A stretch of 64,000 bases of DNA from Actinokineospora enzanensis DSM 44649 (GCF_000374445.1 NZ_KB894415.1:62001-126000); one strand, 5' to 3'. Shown: positions 44,633 to 53,390, counted from the stretch's first letter. Notes: generated by a model from the letters alone, not told the origin. Program-made: numbers and translations.

Positions 44633-45985
44633 TTGAGGTCGAGAACGGGACGGCGGACGGACCAGCGGCTCAACTGGCTGCTCGGCTCCAGCGCGTCGTC
44701 CAACCTGGGAGACGGCATCGGCAAGGTCGCGTTCCCGCTGCTCGGCGCCAGCCTGACCCGGGACCCGCTGCTCATCGCGGGCCTGTCCGCCACCTCGTTC
44801 CTGCCCTGGCTGCTGTTCGCGCTGGTCAGCGGCGCGCTGGTGGACCGGGTCGACCGGCGCAAGGCAATGCTGCTGGCGAACGCCTCACGCGCGGTCGTGG
44901 TCGGCCTGCTGACCGTGCTGGTGCTGTGTGACGCGGTGTCGATCTGGCTGCTGTACCTGCTCGCCCTGTTCATCGGCACGGTCGAGACTGTCGCCGACAG
45001 CGCGGCCCAGGCGTTGATCCCGGCCGTGGTCGAACGGTCCGGTTTGGAATCCGCCAACGGCAAGCTGCAGGCCGCGGAGATCGTCGGACAGACCTTCCTC
45101 GGCGGTCCGCTGGGCAGCCTCACGTTCGCGGCGTTCGCGGCGCTGCCGTTCCTGCTCAACTCGGTCGGCTTCGCGCTCGCGGCCGTCTTCCTCATCGCTC
45201 TGCGCGGCAACTACCGACCACCCGCCGTCGGCCCCACGCCCAGGCTCCGCGTCCAACTCGGCGACGGGTTGCGCTGGCTGCGGGACAAGCCGCTGATGGT
45301 CCAATTCGTACTCTTCGCCGCCGCGCTGGCGCTGTGCTCCGAGCTGGCCCAGGGCATCCTGGTCCTCTACGGCCTCCAGGACCTCGGCCTCAACGACGCC
45401 GAATACGGTCTGCTGGCACTGGTCGGCGGGGTCGGCGGTCTACTCGGTGCGGCCGCCGCGGCCCGGCTGACCCGGTGGCTGCCGCGCCGGACCGTCCTCA
45501 CCGGATCGGTGCTCGGCTGCGGGCTCGGCTTCGGGGTGATGGGCCTGGTGCCCAACCCATGGGTCGGCGGCGTGATGTTCGGCGTGTTCGCGTGCAGCGT
45601 GGTGGTGTTCAACGTGATCGCGGGCGCGCTGCGGCACGCGCTGATCCCCGAGCACCTGTTCGGCCGGGTGCTGGGCGTGTGGCGGACGGCGGTGTGGGGC
45701 GCGGTCCCGGTTGGCGCGATGCTCGGCGGCCTGCTGGCCGCCTGGCTGAGCACCCGGGCGGTGTTCCTGATCTCCGGCGGGCTGCAGCTGGTGGTGGCCG
45801 TCCTGCTCTGGGTGGTGCTGGGCAGGCACCGGGAAGCCATCGCCAGCCTGGACCAGGCCGACGACATCGAGACCATCGCGGCCGTGGAGGTGGCGGCCGA
45901 GGTGCCGACCGCCCCCGAGGCCGTGCCCGGCGTGCCGCCGGTCGCCCCCCGGCACTCCGACGAAACCGCGACCGCCGGGGCCTGA
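44633..45985 (+). CDS. MFS transporter
   Basis: A 450-residue major facilitator with 11-12 helices, of the multidrug-efflux-like 'MFS_3' kind. It begins RLNWLLGSSASSNLGDGIGK and includes the conserved loop VSGALVDRVDRRKAMLLANA (motif A-like, about 62-81). After the last helix comes an acidic Ala/Pro-rich tail. The start is TTG 44633 with GGGAG eight bases upstream; a 19-codon reading frame (44577-44636) ends within this start. Substrate unknown; drug or metabolite export is likely. It is monocistronic with a terminator after it. Confidence 0.88.
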   Translation: MRSRTGRRTDQRLNWLLGSSASSNLGDGIGKVAFPLLGASLTRDPLLIAGLSATSFLPWLLFALVSGALVDRVDRRKAMLLANASRAVVVGLLTVLVLCDAVSIWLLYLLALFIGTVETVADSAAQALIPAVVERSGLESANGKLQAAEIVGQTFLGGPLGSLTFAAFAALPFLLNSVGFALAAVFLIALRGNYRPPAVGPTPRLRVQLGDGLRWLRDKPLMVQFVLFAAALALCSELAQGILVLYGLQDLGLNDAEYGLLALVGGVGGLLGAAAAARLTRWLPRRTVLTGSVLGCGLGFGVMGLVPNPWVGGVMFGVFACSVVVFNVIAGALRHALIPEHLFGRVLGVWRTAVWGAVPVGAMLGGLLAAWLSTRAVFLISGGLQLVVAVLLWVVLGRHREAIASLDQADDIETIAAVEVAAEVPTAPEAVPGVPPVAPRHSDETATAGA

Positions 45986-45992
45986 CACGAAC

Positions 45993-46026
45993 CGGGGGCG
46001 GCCCCGGAACACCGGCACCGCCCCCG
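45993..46026. terminator. Hairpin between the convergent MFS and ABC permease genes
   Basis: CGGGGGCGG pairs with CCGCCCCCG (9 bp) around a 16-nt loop in the 54-bp gap, so it can end transcripts from both sides. Confidence 0.65.
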
Positions 46027-46039
46027 CTGTTGCAGACCG

Positions 46040-46849
46040 CTACTTGCTGGCCACCTTGCGGTACTTGGCCACCGCGATCGGCATGAAGATCACCAGAACC
46101 ACCACACAGGACAGGATCGCGTAGAGCACGGTGTGGTGCGCGGGCCAGACATCCGACCGACCGAGCACCCCGGTGGGGCGCGCGTTGCCGAACAGCTCGC
46201 GGGCGGCGTCGGCCACCGCGGTGACCGGGTTCCACTCGGCGATCACCTTCAGCGGCCCCGGCATGCTCGACGCGGACACGAACGCCGACGAGATGAAGGT
46301 GACCGGGAACATCCAGATGAAGCCCGCGCTCTGCGCGACCTGGACGCTGCCCGCCACCAGACCGATCCACGCGCCGATCCAGGACATCGCGAACGAGAAC
46401 CCGAGCAGCAGCAGGTAGCCGCCGATCGCGTCCAGGAAGCTGCCCCGGATGCGCCAGCCGACCAGCAGGCCGCACAGCGACATCACCAGCAGCCCGATCG
46501 CGCTGACCACCAGGTCGGAGGCGGTGCGGCCGATGAGCACGGCCGCCCGCGCCATGGGCAGCGAGCGGAACCGGTCGATGACGCCCTTCTCCAGGTCGGC
46601 CGCCATGCCGATGGTGGTGTACGCGGAGTTGAACGCCACCGTCTGGGCGAAGATGCCGCCCATCAGGAACTCCCGGTACACCGCCGGGTCGTTGCCGATG
46701 CTGCCCGCGAACACGAACGCGAACAGCAGCACGAACATGATGGGCTGCAGGGTGGCGCCGAGCAGCAGGTCGGGCTGGCGGCGCACGTTCATCAGGTTGC
46801 GCCAGGTGACCACGCCGCTGTCGCGGGTGCCCGCGGTGAGGACGCTCAT
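46040..46849 (-). CDS. ABC-2 exporter permease, DrrB type
   Basis: Membrane half of a two-gene drug- or lipid-exporter. The 269-residue protein has six hydrophobic helices and the DrrB/ABC-2 signature VTWRNLMNVRRQPDLLLGAT, then PIMFVLLFAFVFAGSIG, FNSAYTTIGMAADLEKGVID and RFRSLPMARAAVLIGRT. It starts at the overlap TGATG with the ATPase gene. The nearest families export daunorubicin-like compounds or phthiocerol lipids; the substrate here is unknown. Confidence 0.93.
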   Translation of the reverse strand: MSVLTAGTRDSGVVTWRNLMNVRRQPDLLLGATLQPIMFVLLFAFVFAGSIGNDPAVYREFLMGGIFAQTVAFNSAYTTIGMAADLEKGVIDRFRSLPMARAAVLIGRTASDLVVSAIGLLVMSLCGLLVGWRIRGSFLDAIGGYLLLLGFSFAMSWIGAWIGLVAGSVQVAQSAGFIWMFPVTFISSAFVSASSMPGPLKVIAEWNPVTAVADAARELFGNARPTGVLGRSDVWPAHHTVLYAILSCVVVLVIFMPIAVAKYRKVASK

Positions 46850-47865
46850 CAGGACTGCTCCTTCCGCGCCTTGCGGCCCTTGCGCTTGCCCTCGGCTTCC
46901 GGGGCCGCCTCCTCGGCGATATGGCCGGTGAGGGAGAGGAAGACGTCGTCCAGCGTGGGCCGGTGCAGCGCCACGTCGAGCACGCTCACGTTCTCCTGGT
47001 CGAGCCTGCGCAGCGCCTCCACCAGCGCCTTCGGCCCGGTGTCGACCCGGACCTGGACCCGCCGCTGGTGGTCCTCCACGGTCGGCTCGTCCGCGCCCAC
47101 CTCGGCCAGCACGATCTTGGTGACCGGGATCTCGGCCGGGTCGGCCACCACGATCTCCAGCCGCTCGCCGCCCACCTGGGCCTTGAGCTGGTCGGCGGTG
47201 CCGCTGGCGATGACCTTGCCGTGGTCGATGACCAGGATGGTGTCGGCCAGCTGGTCCGCCTCCTCCAGGTACTGGGTGGTGAGCAGCACGGTCGCGCCGT
47301 CCGCGACCAGCTCACCGATGACGTCCCAGGTGTCCATCCGGCCGCGCGGGTCCAGCCCTGTGGTCGGCTCGTCCAGCACGACCACGGCGGGCTCCGCGAC
47401 CAGCGCACCCGCCAGGTCGAGCCTGCGCCGCATGCCGCCGGAGTAGGTACGGGCCGGACGGTCGCCCGCGTCCTTCAGCCGGAACCGGCTGATCAGCTCA
47501 CGGGCCCGGGTGGCCGCGTCGGTACGACTCTTGCCGTAGAGCCTGCCGACCATGAACAGGTTCTCGTAGCCGGTGAGATGCTCATCGACGGCCGCGTACT
47601 GCCCCGACAACCCGATCGAGCGACGCACCGCGTCCGGGTCGGTGAGCACATCGTGGCCCGCGATGAACGCCGTGCCCGAGTCGGGTCTGAGCAATGTGGT
47701 CAAAATGCGGACAGTGGTCGTCTTACCGGCACCGTTGGGCCCCAGCAGACCGAGCACCGTGCCCGCCGGTATCTCCAGGTCGACCCCGTCCAACGCACGA
47801 GTCGACCCAAAAGTCTTCACCAACGACTCCGCACGCACAGCGATCGAGGACGTGGGCGGGGGCAT
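46849..47865 (-). CDS. ABC exporter ATPase, DrrA type
   Basis: A 338-residue ATP-binding protein. It has Walker A LLGPNGAGKTTTVRILTTLL (about 39-58), the Q-loop, signature YSGGMRRRLDLAGALVAEPA (about 137-156), Walker B VVVLDEPTTGLDP and LTTQYLEEADQLADTILVID with the switch region. The extended C-terminal domain after residue 225 is typical of DrrA. It ends in a Lys/Arg-rich tail (EGKRKGRKARKEQS). ATG 47865 has GGGAGG five bases upstream. It forms one operon with the DrrB-like permease. Confidence 0.95.
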   Translation of the reverse strand: MPPPTSSIAVRAESLVKTFGSTRALDGVDLEIPAGTVLGLLGPNGAGKTTTVRILTTLLRPDSGTAFIAGHDVLTDPDAVRRSIGLSGQYAAVDEHLTGYENLFMVGRLYGKSRTDAATRARELISRFRLKDAGDRPARTYSGGMRRRLDLAGALVAEPAVVVLDEPTTGLDPRGRMDTWDVIGELVADGATVLLTTQYLEEADQLADTILVIDHGKVIASGTADQLKAQVGGERLEIVVADPAEIPVTKIVLAEVGADEPTVEDHQRRVQVRVDTGPKALVEALRRLDQENVSVLDVALHRPTLDDVFLSLTGHIAEEAAPEAEGKRKGRKARKEQS

Positions 47866-47955
47866 AAGCCCTCCCTGACATAGTCCGAATAAGTACGCGC
47901 CGCAGGGTAGCCCCCCACCCTGACACTGTGCTTTTGCTCGGCTTCGCCTCGCGGC

Positions 47956-48044
47956 GGGATCGCCTTCAGCCGGTCTCTTCCCGCCCGATCACGTGCGGCC
48001 CGGGGGCCGAACGCGATCGGGCGGGAAGAGACCGGCGCGATCCC
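47956..48044. repeat. Long imperfect hairpin with a perfect 21-bp inverted repeat
   Basis: The arms 47970-47990 and 48015-48035 (CCGGTCTCTTCCCGCCCGATC and its complement) are perfectly complementary over 21 bp. An outer pair GGGATCG/CGATCCC flanks them at 47956-47962 and 48038-48044, and the loop contains GCGGCCCGGGGGCCG, itself palindromic. It lies in the 258-bp gap upstream of the DrrA-like ATPase and could be a terminator, a mobile-element relic or a binding site. Confidence 0.75.
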
Positions 48045-48076
48045 GCGTGGTGGTCCAGTTAGGGGTGGCTGAGTTG

Positions 48077-48118
48077 GGGGTGGGTGGGTTGGGGTGGGTG
48101 GGTTGGGGTGGGTGGGTT
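48077..48118 (+). repeat. Three perfect 14-bp G-rich repeats (G-quadruplex-prone)
   Basis: GGGGTGGGTGGGTT is repeated three times without a mismatch. Each unit has three G-runs, so the array can form G-quadruplexes on the plus strand. It lies six bases past the stop of the minus-strand histidine phosphatase gene. Confidence 0.85.
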
Positions 48119-48123
48119 CCGCG

Positions 48124-48732
48124 CTAAATCTGCACACCAGTCCACTCAAGACAGTGCCACCCAGCACTCCGCAGCTCCAGCAGCACATGCCCCGTATTAG
48201 GCAACAGCTTCACCTCAGCCAGCTGCGCCCCAACATTGTCCGACAACCACTCCGCCCCCAACCGGATGATCCCACCATGGCTCACCACCACAACCAGACC
48301 ATCCGAATGAGACTGTCGAATTCCCCCGATCGCGCCAAGGTAGCGCTCCCGAATCCGCCCCCCGGTCTCCCCTTCGGCCATCCCGACGTCGAGATCACCT
48401 CTCGTCCACCGCGTGTACATCTCACCGAACTGCCGTAACGCCGCCTCGTCGGAGCGCCCCTCCAACTCCCCGACCGAGACCTCATGCAGACCGTCCACAA
48501 CCTCGACAGTCAACCCATGCCGCTTGGCCACCGGCGCCGCAGTCTCCTGCGCCCGCAACGCCACACTGGCATACACCGCCACTACCCGCTCGTCACCGAG
48601 CCGCTCCGCCAGCGCATGGGCCTGCCTACGACCCATCTTGGTCAACGGCGGACCAGGCGGCCGCGTATCCAGCGCGTGTCGCACATTGGAGGCAGTCTCA
48701 CCATGCCGGATCAACATGATCCGCAGACTCAC
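48124..48732 (-). CDS. Histidine phosphatase family protein (phosphoglycerate-mutase-like)
   Basis: A 202-residue phosphatase with the family's RHG motif LRIMLIRHGETASNVRHALD (phospho-His about 10) and a second catalytic His in VVVVSHGGIIRLGAEWL. The acidic residue is in VDGLHEVSVGELEGRSD. Mycobacterial Rv3837c occupies the same place beside pheA. It is annotated as phosphoglycerate mutase there, but the short form is usually a phosphatase of uncertain substrate. GTG 48732 overlaps the pheA stop by four bases. Confidence 0.9.
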   Translation of the reverse strand: MSLRIMLIRHGETASNVRHALDTRPPGPPLTKMGRRQAHALAERLGDERVVAVYASVALRAQETAAPVAKRHGLTVEVVDGLHEVSVGELEGRSDEAALRQFGEMYTRWTRGDLDVGMAEGETGGRIRERYLGAIGGIRQSHSDGLVVVVSHGGIIRLGAEWLSDNVGAQLAEVKLLPNTGHVLLELRSAGWHCLEWTGVQI

Positions 48733-49673
48733 ACGTCCTCCCCACGCAGGATCGCGCCCACCCAGTGATCCGAGTCCGCATAGTCCGACTCACGGTTAGG
48801 CGCCACAACATCAGCAACCAACCTTTCCCCACCCGCCCAGCCCTCTGCACCTTCCGCCTTCGGATACGACCCCAAGAAGACCACCCGCTGACTACGCCGA
48901 CGCAGCGCAGCCAACGCCCCAGCCACCCGCTGCTCCCGGATATGCCCATCAAAGTCCAGGTAGAACCGATATTCCCCAAACCGGTTACGCAGCGGGCGGG
49001 ACTCGATCCTGGTCAGGTTGATACCGCGGGTGGCCAGCTCAGTGAGCACCACAGCCAGCTCCCCCGGCCGATGCGAGACCACGACGATCACCGACGTGCG
49101 GTCCGCCCCGGACGGCTCGGCGACCGGTCGCGGACGTGACAGCAGCAGGAACCGCGTGATCGCGTCCGGCTCGTCGGCGACGTCGGTGGCCAGCTCGGCC
49201 AGCGGGTAGTGACTCAGTGCGACCGGCGCGGTCACCGCCGCGTCGAACTCGCCGTCGCGCACCCCCACCGCGGCCGCGGCCGTGGAGCTCGCCGCGCGTC
49301 GGGCGGCGTCCGGCAGGTTCGTCCGCAACCAACGGTCGACCTGGGCCAGCGCGTGCGGGTGGCTGGCGACCGAGCGCACATCGGCGGCCGCGGTGCCGGG
49401 GCGCACCAGGATGGAGAAGCGGATCGGCAGCAGGTGCTCGCCGAGAGCGACGACCGGCGGGCCGTCGGCGGCCAGCGCGTCCATGGTCGCCGAGACCGCG
49501 CCCTCGACCGAGTTCTCCACCGGCACGCAGGCCAGCTCGACCTGCCCGGAGCGCACCGCGGCGACCGCGTCCGGCGTGGTGGGCAGGGGCACGAACGCCG
49601 CGTCCGGGGCCAGCGCGCGGGCGGCCTGCTCGGTGAATGTTCCCTCTGGCCCGAAGTAGGCGAGTCTCGGCAC
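48729..49673 (-). CDS. pheA: Prephenate dehydratase
   Basis: Converts prephenate to phenylpyruvate in phenylalanine biosynthesis. The catalytic domain opens with RLAYFGPEGTFTEQAARALA and includes CVPVENSVEGAVSATMDALA and VASHPHALAQVDRWLRTNLP, then DEPDAITRFLLLSRP with the TRF motif. The regulatory ACT domain follows (VVVSHRPGELAVVLTELATR, then GINLTRIESRPLRNRFGEYR), implying feedback by phenylalanine. At 314 aa it is a monofunctional enzyme without chorismate mutase. GTG 49673 gives the usual N-terminus. It is coupled with the histidine phosphatase. Confidence 0.96.
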   Translation of the reverse strand: MPRLAYFGPEGTFTEQAARALAPDAAFVPLPTTPDAVAAVRSGQVELACVPVENSVEGAVSATMDALAADGPPVVALGEHLLPIRFSILVRPGTAAADVRSVASHPHALAQVDRWLRTNLPDAARRAASSTAAAAVGVRDGEFDAAVTAPVALSHYPLAELATDVADEPDAITRFLLLSRPRPVAEPSGADRTSVIVVVSHRPGELAVVLTELATRGINLTRIESRPLRNRFGEYRFYLDFDGHIREQRVAGALAALRRRSQRVVFLGSYPKAEGAEGWAGGERLVADVVAPNRESDYADSDHWVGAILRGEDV

Positions 49674-49757
49674 GCGGCCCACAGTACGCAGGCCGGACAC
49701 CTGGATGAGATGTGGCGGTTGCCAAACGGCGGTTACCCCCAGTGTCCCTTTGGTGTC

Positions 49758-50372
49758 ATGCTGGAGACCGTGACCGCGGATTCGGAGACCGAGACAGCGG
49801 CGGCCCCCCGCCCGGTGTCCGGTGCGCTCGAACTGGTCCTGTGCGCGGTCAGCGAGCCCCTTGCCGCCGCCTGGGACACCGCGGCCGAAGGGCGCCCCCA
49901 GCTGCGGGTGCACCGTGGGTCGGTCCTGGACGTGGCCGCGCACGCGGTCGTCTCCCCGGCCAATTCGTACGGTTACATGCGCGGCGGCATCGACGCCACA
50001 TACACACACGTGTTCCCCGCCATCGAGCAGCGGGTGCGCAGTGCGGTCCTGGCCTACCACGGCGGCGAGCTGCCCGTCGGCGAGGCGCTGATCGTGCCCA
50101 CCGGCGCGGGCAGGCCGGGCTGGCTAATCACCGCGCCTACTATGCGCGAACCCGCGCAGACCCTGGCCGCCGAGACGGTGCACCCCTACCTGGCCGCGCG
50201 CGCCGTGTTCCGGTTGTGGCGCGACGGCGCATTGGACGATGGCAGACCCGTGCGCTCGGTGGTCAGCACGATCGCGACACCGGGCCTGGGCACCGGGGTT
50301 GGCGGGGTACCGCCCGAGGTGTGCGCCCGCCAGGTCGCCGCCGCCTGGGACGCGGTCTTCGCCGACAACTGA
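49758..50372 (+). CDS. Macro-domain protein
   Basis: A 204-residue protein whose core is a macro domain, predicted to bind ADP-ribose or related nucleotides. The phosphate-binding block is [20 protein letters not shown] (about 70-89), followed by [20 protein letters not shown] and a C-terminal [20 protein letters not shown] with the second glycine-rich loop. It may reverse ADP-ribosylation. No DarT-like toxin gene lies beside it, so it is not an obvious antitoxin. ATG 49758 is divergent from pheA with 84 bp between. Confidence 0.88.
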   Translation: MLETVTADSETETAAAPRPVSGALELVLCAVSEPLAAAWDTAAEGRPQLRVHRGSVLDVAAHAVVSPANSYGYMRGGIDATYTHVFPAIEQRVRSAVLAYHGGELPVGEALIVPTGAGRPGWLITAPTMREPAQTLAAETVHPYLAARAVFRLWRDGALDDGRPVRSVVSTIATPGLGTGVGGVPPEVCARQVAAAWDAVFADN

Positions 50373-50598
50373 GCGCACACGTTTGCCATCGGGCATCAAC
50401 CCGTGGTGTTCATTTCCCGTTAGAGCGGGCCGCACTGTCTCATGGACACGGTGTTCAACGCGACGTCATGTGCGCCACACCCCTGGTCCCACTATCGGTG
50501 CAGTCGGTCACAGCGCGAACCCCACCCGAACACCTACGTTGACCACGGTACGTACCACCCCCGGTACGCCCCACCCCCGGCGTGAGGGAGCCCCACAG

Positions 50599-51534
50599 AT
50601 GGCGCGGGTGCGCGAGCTGAGCCCCTATGTGGAACTGCGCCGCGAGCAGTGGCGCGAACTGCGCGAGTCGACACCGCTACCACTGACCCTCGACGAACTG
50701 GTGGCGTTGCGCGGCCTCGGCGACCCGGTCGACCTGGAAGAGGTCGTCGACGTCTACCTGCCGCTGTCCCGACTGATCTCGCTGCAGGTGGCGGCCCGGC
50801 AACGGCTGTACAGCTCGACCGTGGAGTTCCTCGGCGAGGACAGCCGCACGGCGGCCAAGGTGCCGTTCGTGATCGGCATCGCGGGCAGCGTCGCGGTCGG
50901 CAAGTCCACCACCGCCCGCCTCCTGCGCCTGCTGCTCGCCCGGTGGCCCGATCACCCACACGTGGATCTGGTGACCACGGACGGCTTCCTCTACTCGAAG
51001 GCCGAACTGACCCGCCGCGACCTGATGAGCCGCAAGGGCTTCCCGGAAAGCTACGACCGCCGAGCCCTCCTGCGGTTCGTGTCCGAGGTGAAGTCCGGCG
51101 CCGAGGAGGTGCGCGCGCCTGTCTACTCGCACCTGGCGTACGACATCGTGCCCGACGAGGAGCAGATCGTGCGCAGGCCGGACATCCTCATCGTGGAGGG
51201 CCTGAACGTCCTGCAACCCGCCACCCGCCTGGCGGTCTCCGACCTGTTCGACTTCTCGATCTACGTCGACGCCCACTCCGACGACATAGAACGCTGGTAC
51301 ATCGACCGCTTCCTCGCCCTACGCGGCACCGCGTTCGCCGACCCGGCCTCACACTTCCACCACTACGCCGAACTGACCGACGAGCAAGCACGGGCCGAGG
51401 CGACCCGGCTGTGGCGGCAGATCAACGAGCCGAACCTGGTCAGCAACATCCTGCCCACCCGCCCCCGAGCCACCCTGGTCCTGCGCAAGGGCCCGGACCA
51501 CCGGATCAGCCGCGTCCGACTCCGTAAGCTCTGA
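50599..51534 (+). CDS. coaA: Pantothenate kinase, type I
   Basis: Phosphorylates pantothenate in the first step of coenzyme A synthesis. The 311-residue protein has the P-loop [20 protein letters not shown] (about 95-114) and [20 protein letters not shown]. It also has [34 protein letters not shown] and [20 protein letters not shown]. All match bacterial type I CoaA. GAGGGAG about 9-15 bases before ATG 50599 supports the start. The 226-bp upstream gap holds a possible -35-like TTGACC and the palindrome GGTACGTACC (50547-50556), otherwise nothing recognised. Confidence 0.96.
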   Translation: MARVRELSPYVELRREQWRELRESTPLPLTLDELVALRGLGDPVDLEEVVDVYLPLSRLISLQVAARQRLYSSTVEFLGEDSRTAAKVPFVIGIAGSVAVGKSTTARLLRLLLARWPDHPHVDLVTTDGFLYSKAELTRRDLMSRKGFPESYDRRALLRFVSEVKSGAEEVRAPVYSHLAYDIVPDEEQIVRRPDILIVEGLNVLQPATRLAVSDLFDFSIYVDAHSDDIERWYIDRFLALRGTAFADPASHFHHYAELTDEQARAEATRLWRQINEPNLVSNILPTRPRATLVLRKGPDHRISRVRLRKL

Positions 51535-51537
51535 CCC

Positions 51538-52167
51538 GTGATCCGGGTACTGCTGGTCGACGACCACGAGGTCGTCCGCAGAGGCCTGCGCGACCTACTC
51601 GACGGCGAGAAGGGCATCGAGGTCACCGCCCAGGCAGGCTCGGTCTCCGAAGCCCTGGTCCGCGCCAACGCCACCCCGATCGACGTGGCAGTGGTGGACG
51701 TCCGCCTCCCGGACGGCGACGGCGTATCCCTGTGCCGCTCCCTGCGCGCCCTCCCGACTCCCCCGGCCTGCCTGGTCCTGACCGCCTTCGACGACGAGCA
51801 GGCCCTGGTTGAGGCCATCATGGCAGGCGCGGCTGGCTACCTGCTGAAACAGGTACGCGGCCAGGACCTCGTCAACGCGGTCCGTGAGGTGGCGGCGGGT
51901 CGTTCCCTGTTGGATCCGGTGACCACGGCCCGGGTGCTGGAACGCATGCGGCGCAAGGATGAACTGGCTTCGTTCACCGAGCGAGAGCGGGAAGTGCTCT
52001 CGCTGATCGGCGAGGGATTGTCCAACCGGGAGATCGCGGAACGGATGTTCCTGGCCGAGAAGACAGTGAAGAACTATGTGACGTCGGTCCTCGCCAAACT
52101 CGGTCTGGCCCGCCGCACCCAAGCTGTCGCCTGGATCGCCCGCAGACAACAGGGCCAACAACGCTGA
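51538..52167 (+). CDS. DevR/DosR-like response regulator
   Basis: A 209-residue NarL-type regulator that follows mycobacterial DevR (DosR) closely: IRVLLVDDHEVVRRGLRDLL at the start, VAVVDVRLPDGDGVSLCRSL with Asp54, AGAAGYLLKQVRGQDL, and AAGRSLLDPVTTARVLERM. The DNA-binding domain is FTEREREVLSLIGEGLSNRE, then MFLAEKTVKNYVTSVLAKLG, with the DevR recognition-helix sequence AEKTVKNYV. It converges with a DevS-like kinase 6 bp away and starts 3 bp after coaA. By analogy it should answer low oxygen or redox stress. Confidence 0.9.
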   Translation: MIRVLLVDDHEVVRRGLRDLLDGEKGIEVTAQAGSVSEALVRANATPIDVAVVDVRLPDGDGVSLCRSLRALPTPPACLVLTAFDDEQALVEAIMAGAAGYLLKQVRGQDLVNAVREVAAGRSLLDPVTTARVLERMRRKDELASFTEREREVLSLIGEGLSNREIAERMFLAEKTVKNYVTSVLAKLGLARRTQAVAWIARRQQGQQR

Positions 52168-52173
52168 GCCCGC

Positions 52174-53313
52174 TCAACCCGACAGCGGGACCTGCCAGGT
52201 GACGGTGGTGCCGCTGCGTGGGGAGGAGCGGACCTCACAGGTCCCACCCGCCTGTTCGGCTCGTTCGTGGAGGTTCTTCAGCCCGCGCTGGGTGACGCCC
52301 TGCGGGATCCCGCACCCGTCGTCAGCCACGGTCAGCCGGAGCAGCTTTCCGTCCCGTCTCAGATGGACAGCTACCCGCAGCGCTCCCGCGTGCCTGACCA
52401 CATTGGACAGGGCTTCCCGAAGCGCGGCGCGGAGGTGATCGGCGACGTCAGCTGGCACATCATCGATATCCGGCGCAAGATCAATAGACGGTTCGAAGCC
52501 GAGCAGCTCACGAGCGGTGGCAACCTCAGCGAGTACCGACTCCGCGAGGCCCATCACGGGCTGCACCGGATCAGGATTGCGCAAGGTCCGAACCACCGAG
52601 CGAACATCCGCAATAGCGGCATCGAGCTGATCGACGGCGTCGCCGAGACGAGTCGCGTCCGGCTTGGCGAGTTTGCGGGAAGGCCGACGTGCCAACAGGT
52701 CCAGCTGCATCCCCGCCGCATAGAGCCGCTGCACGATGACGTCGTGTAGATCGCGAGCGATGCGCTCACGTTCCTCGTACAGATCAACTCGCTGCCGGGC
52801 GGTATGCCCCTCAGCCAGCACGAGCATCAACCCGGCCTGAGCCGCGAACGCGGTGAGCACATCAACCGTGGCGCTGGTGAACGCCTTCGCGCCACGTCGG
52901 CGATAGACGGTCAATGCACCAAGCCGGGTCTCGCGAGTGCCGAACGGCGCGGCAGCAAAGGGGCCGTAGTGGCGGAGTTCGCGTGGCACATAGGGCGCGG
53001 TGCGCGGGTCGGTAGTCACATCGTCCGCGACGATTGGCACCCCACCACGCGCTACCCGAGCGGCAGAGGAACGCGGAGACAGCACGAGACCAAGCGGATC
53101 ACTGTCACGGGCACCATGAGCAGCCTCAATGGTCAACGAGCCGTCGGGCCCACCAGCCATCACCAACCCAAGATCAGCCTCGGCCAACTCTGCCGCCGCG
53201 CGCACGACCAAGTGCAGCACCGCATCCGGGTCTTCCCCGGACAACGCCGCCGTGGCGATCTCGGTAGACGCGGTGAGAGTGCGCGCCGCAAGTGTTGGAT
53301 CCATAGGCCGCAT
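52174..53313 (-). CDS. DevS-like GAF sensor histidine kinase
   Basis: A 379-residue soluble kinase. One GAF domain spans about residues 14-165 (VLHLVVRAAAELAEADLGLV to AFTSATVDVLTAFAAQAGLM). HisKA_3 follows with ERERIARDLHDVIVQRLYAA (His about 190), then a HATPase_c domain (LREALSNVVRHAGALRVAVH, LTVADDGCGIPQG). DevS/DosT have two GAF domains, the first holding haem; here only one is present and no haem ligand can be assigned by eye. It converges with the DevR-like gene; the pair probably forms one system. ATG 53313 or 53304 may be the start. Confidence 0.88.
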   Translation of the reverse strand: MRPMDPTLAARTLTASTEIATAALSGEDPDAVLHLVVRAAAELAEADLGLVMAGGPDGSLTIEAAHGARDSDPLGLVLSPRSSAARVARGGVPIVADDVTTDPRTAPYVPRELRHYGPFAAAPFGTRETRLGALTVYRRRGAKAFTSATVDVLTAFAAQAGLMLVLAEGHTARQRVDLYEERERIARDLHDVIVQRLYAAGMQLDLLARRPSRKLAKPDATRLGDAVDQLDAAIADVRSVVRTLRNPDPVQPVMGLAESVLAEVATARELLGFEPSIDLAPDIDDVPADVADHLRAALREALSNVVRHAGALRVAVHLRRDGKLLRLTVADDGCGIPQGVTQRGLKNLHERAEQAGGTCEVRSSPRSGTTVTWQVPLSG

Positions 53314-53334
53314 TCAGCCTAAGCCCCCGTGTCT

Positions 53335-53390
53335 ATTTCCTCCCACCACCCGCCCCCTCATCCCCGCCCGGCATCGTCCCCGACCTGGCA
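53335..53390. repeat. Dispersed intergenic repeat, full copy
   Basis: A 56-bp element identical at 52 of 56 positions to the one at 39002-39057, with four transition differences. It lies between the cydDC stop (53450) and the DevS-like start (53313). Confidence 0.85.

Noticed and set aside
45986-46039. Possible tRNA or small RNA in the gap between convergent genes
   Set aside because: It is only 54 bp and contains a simple terminator hairpin. No cloverleaf was found here or in the other gaps inspected.
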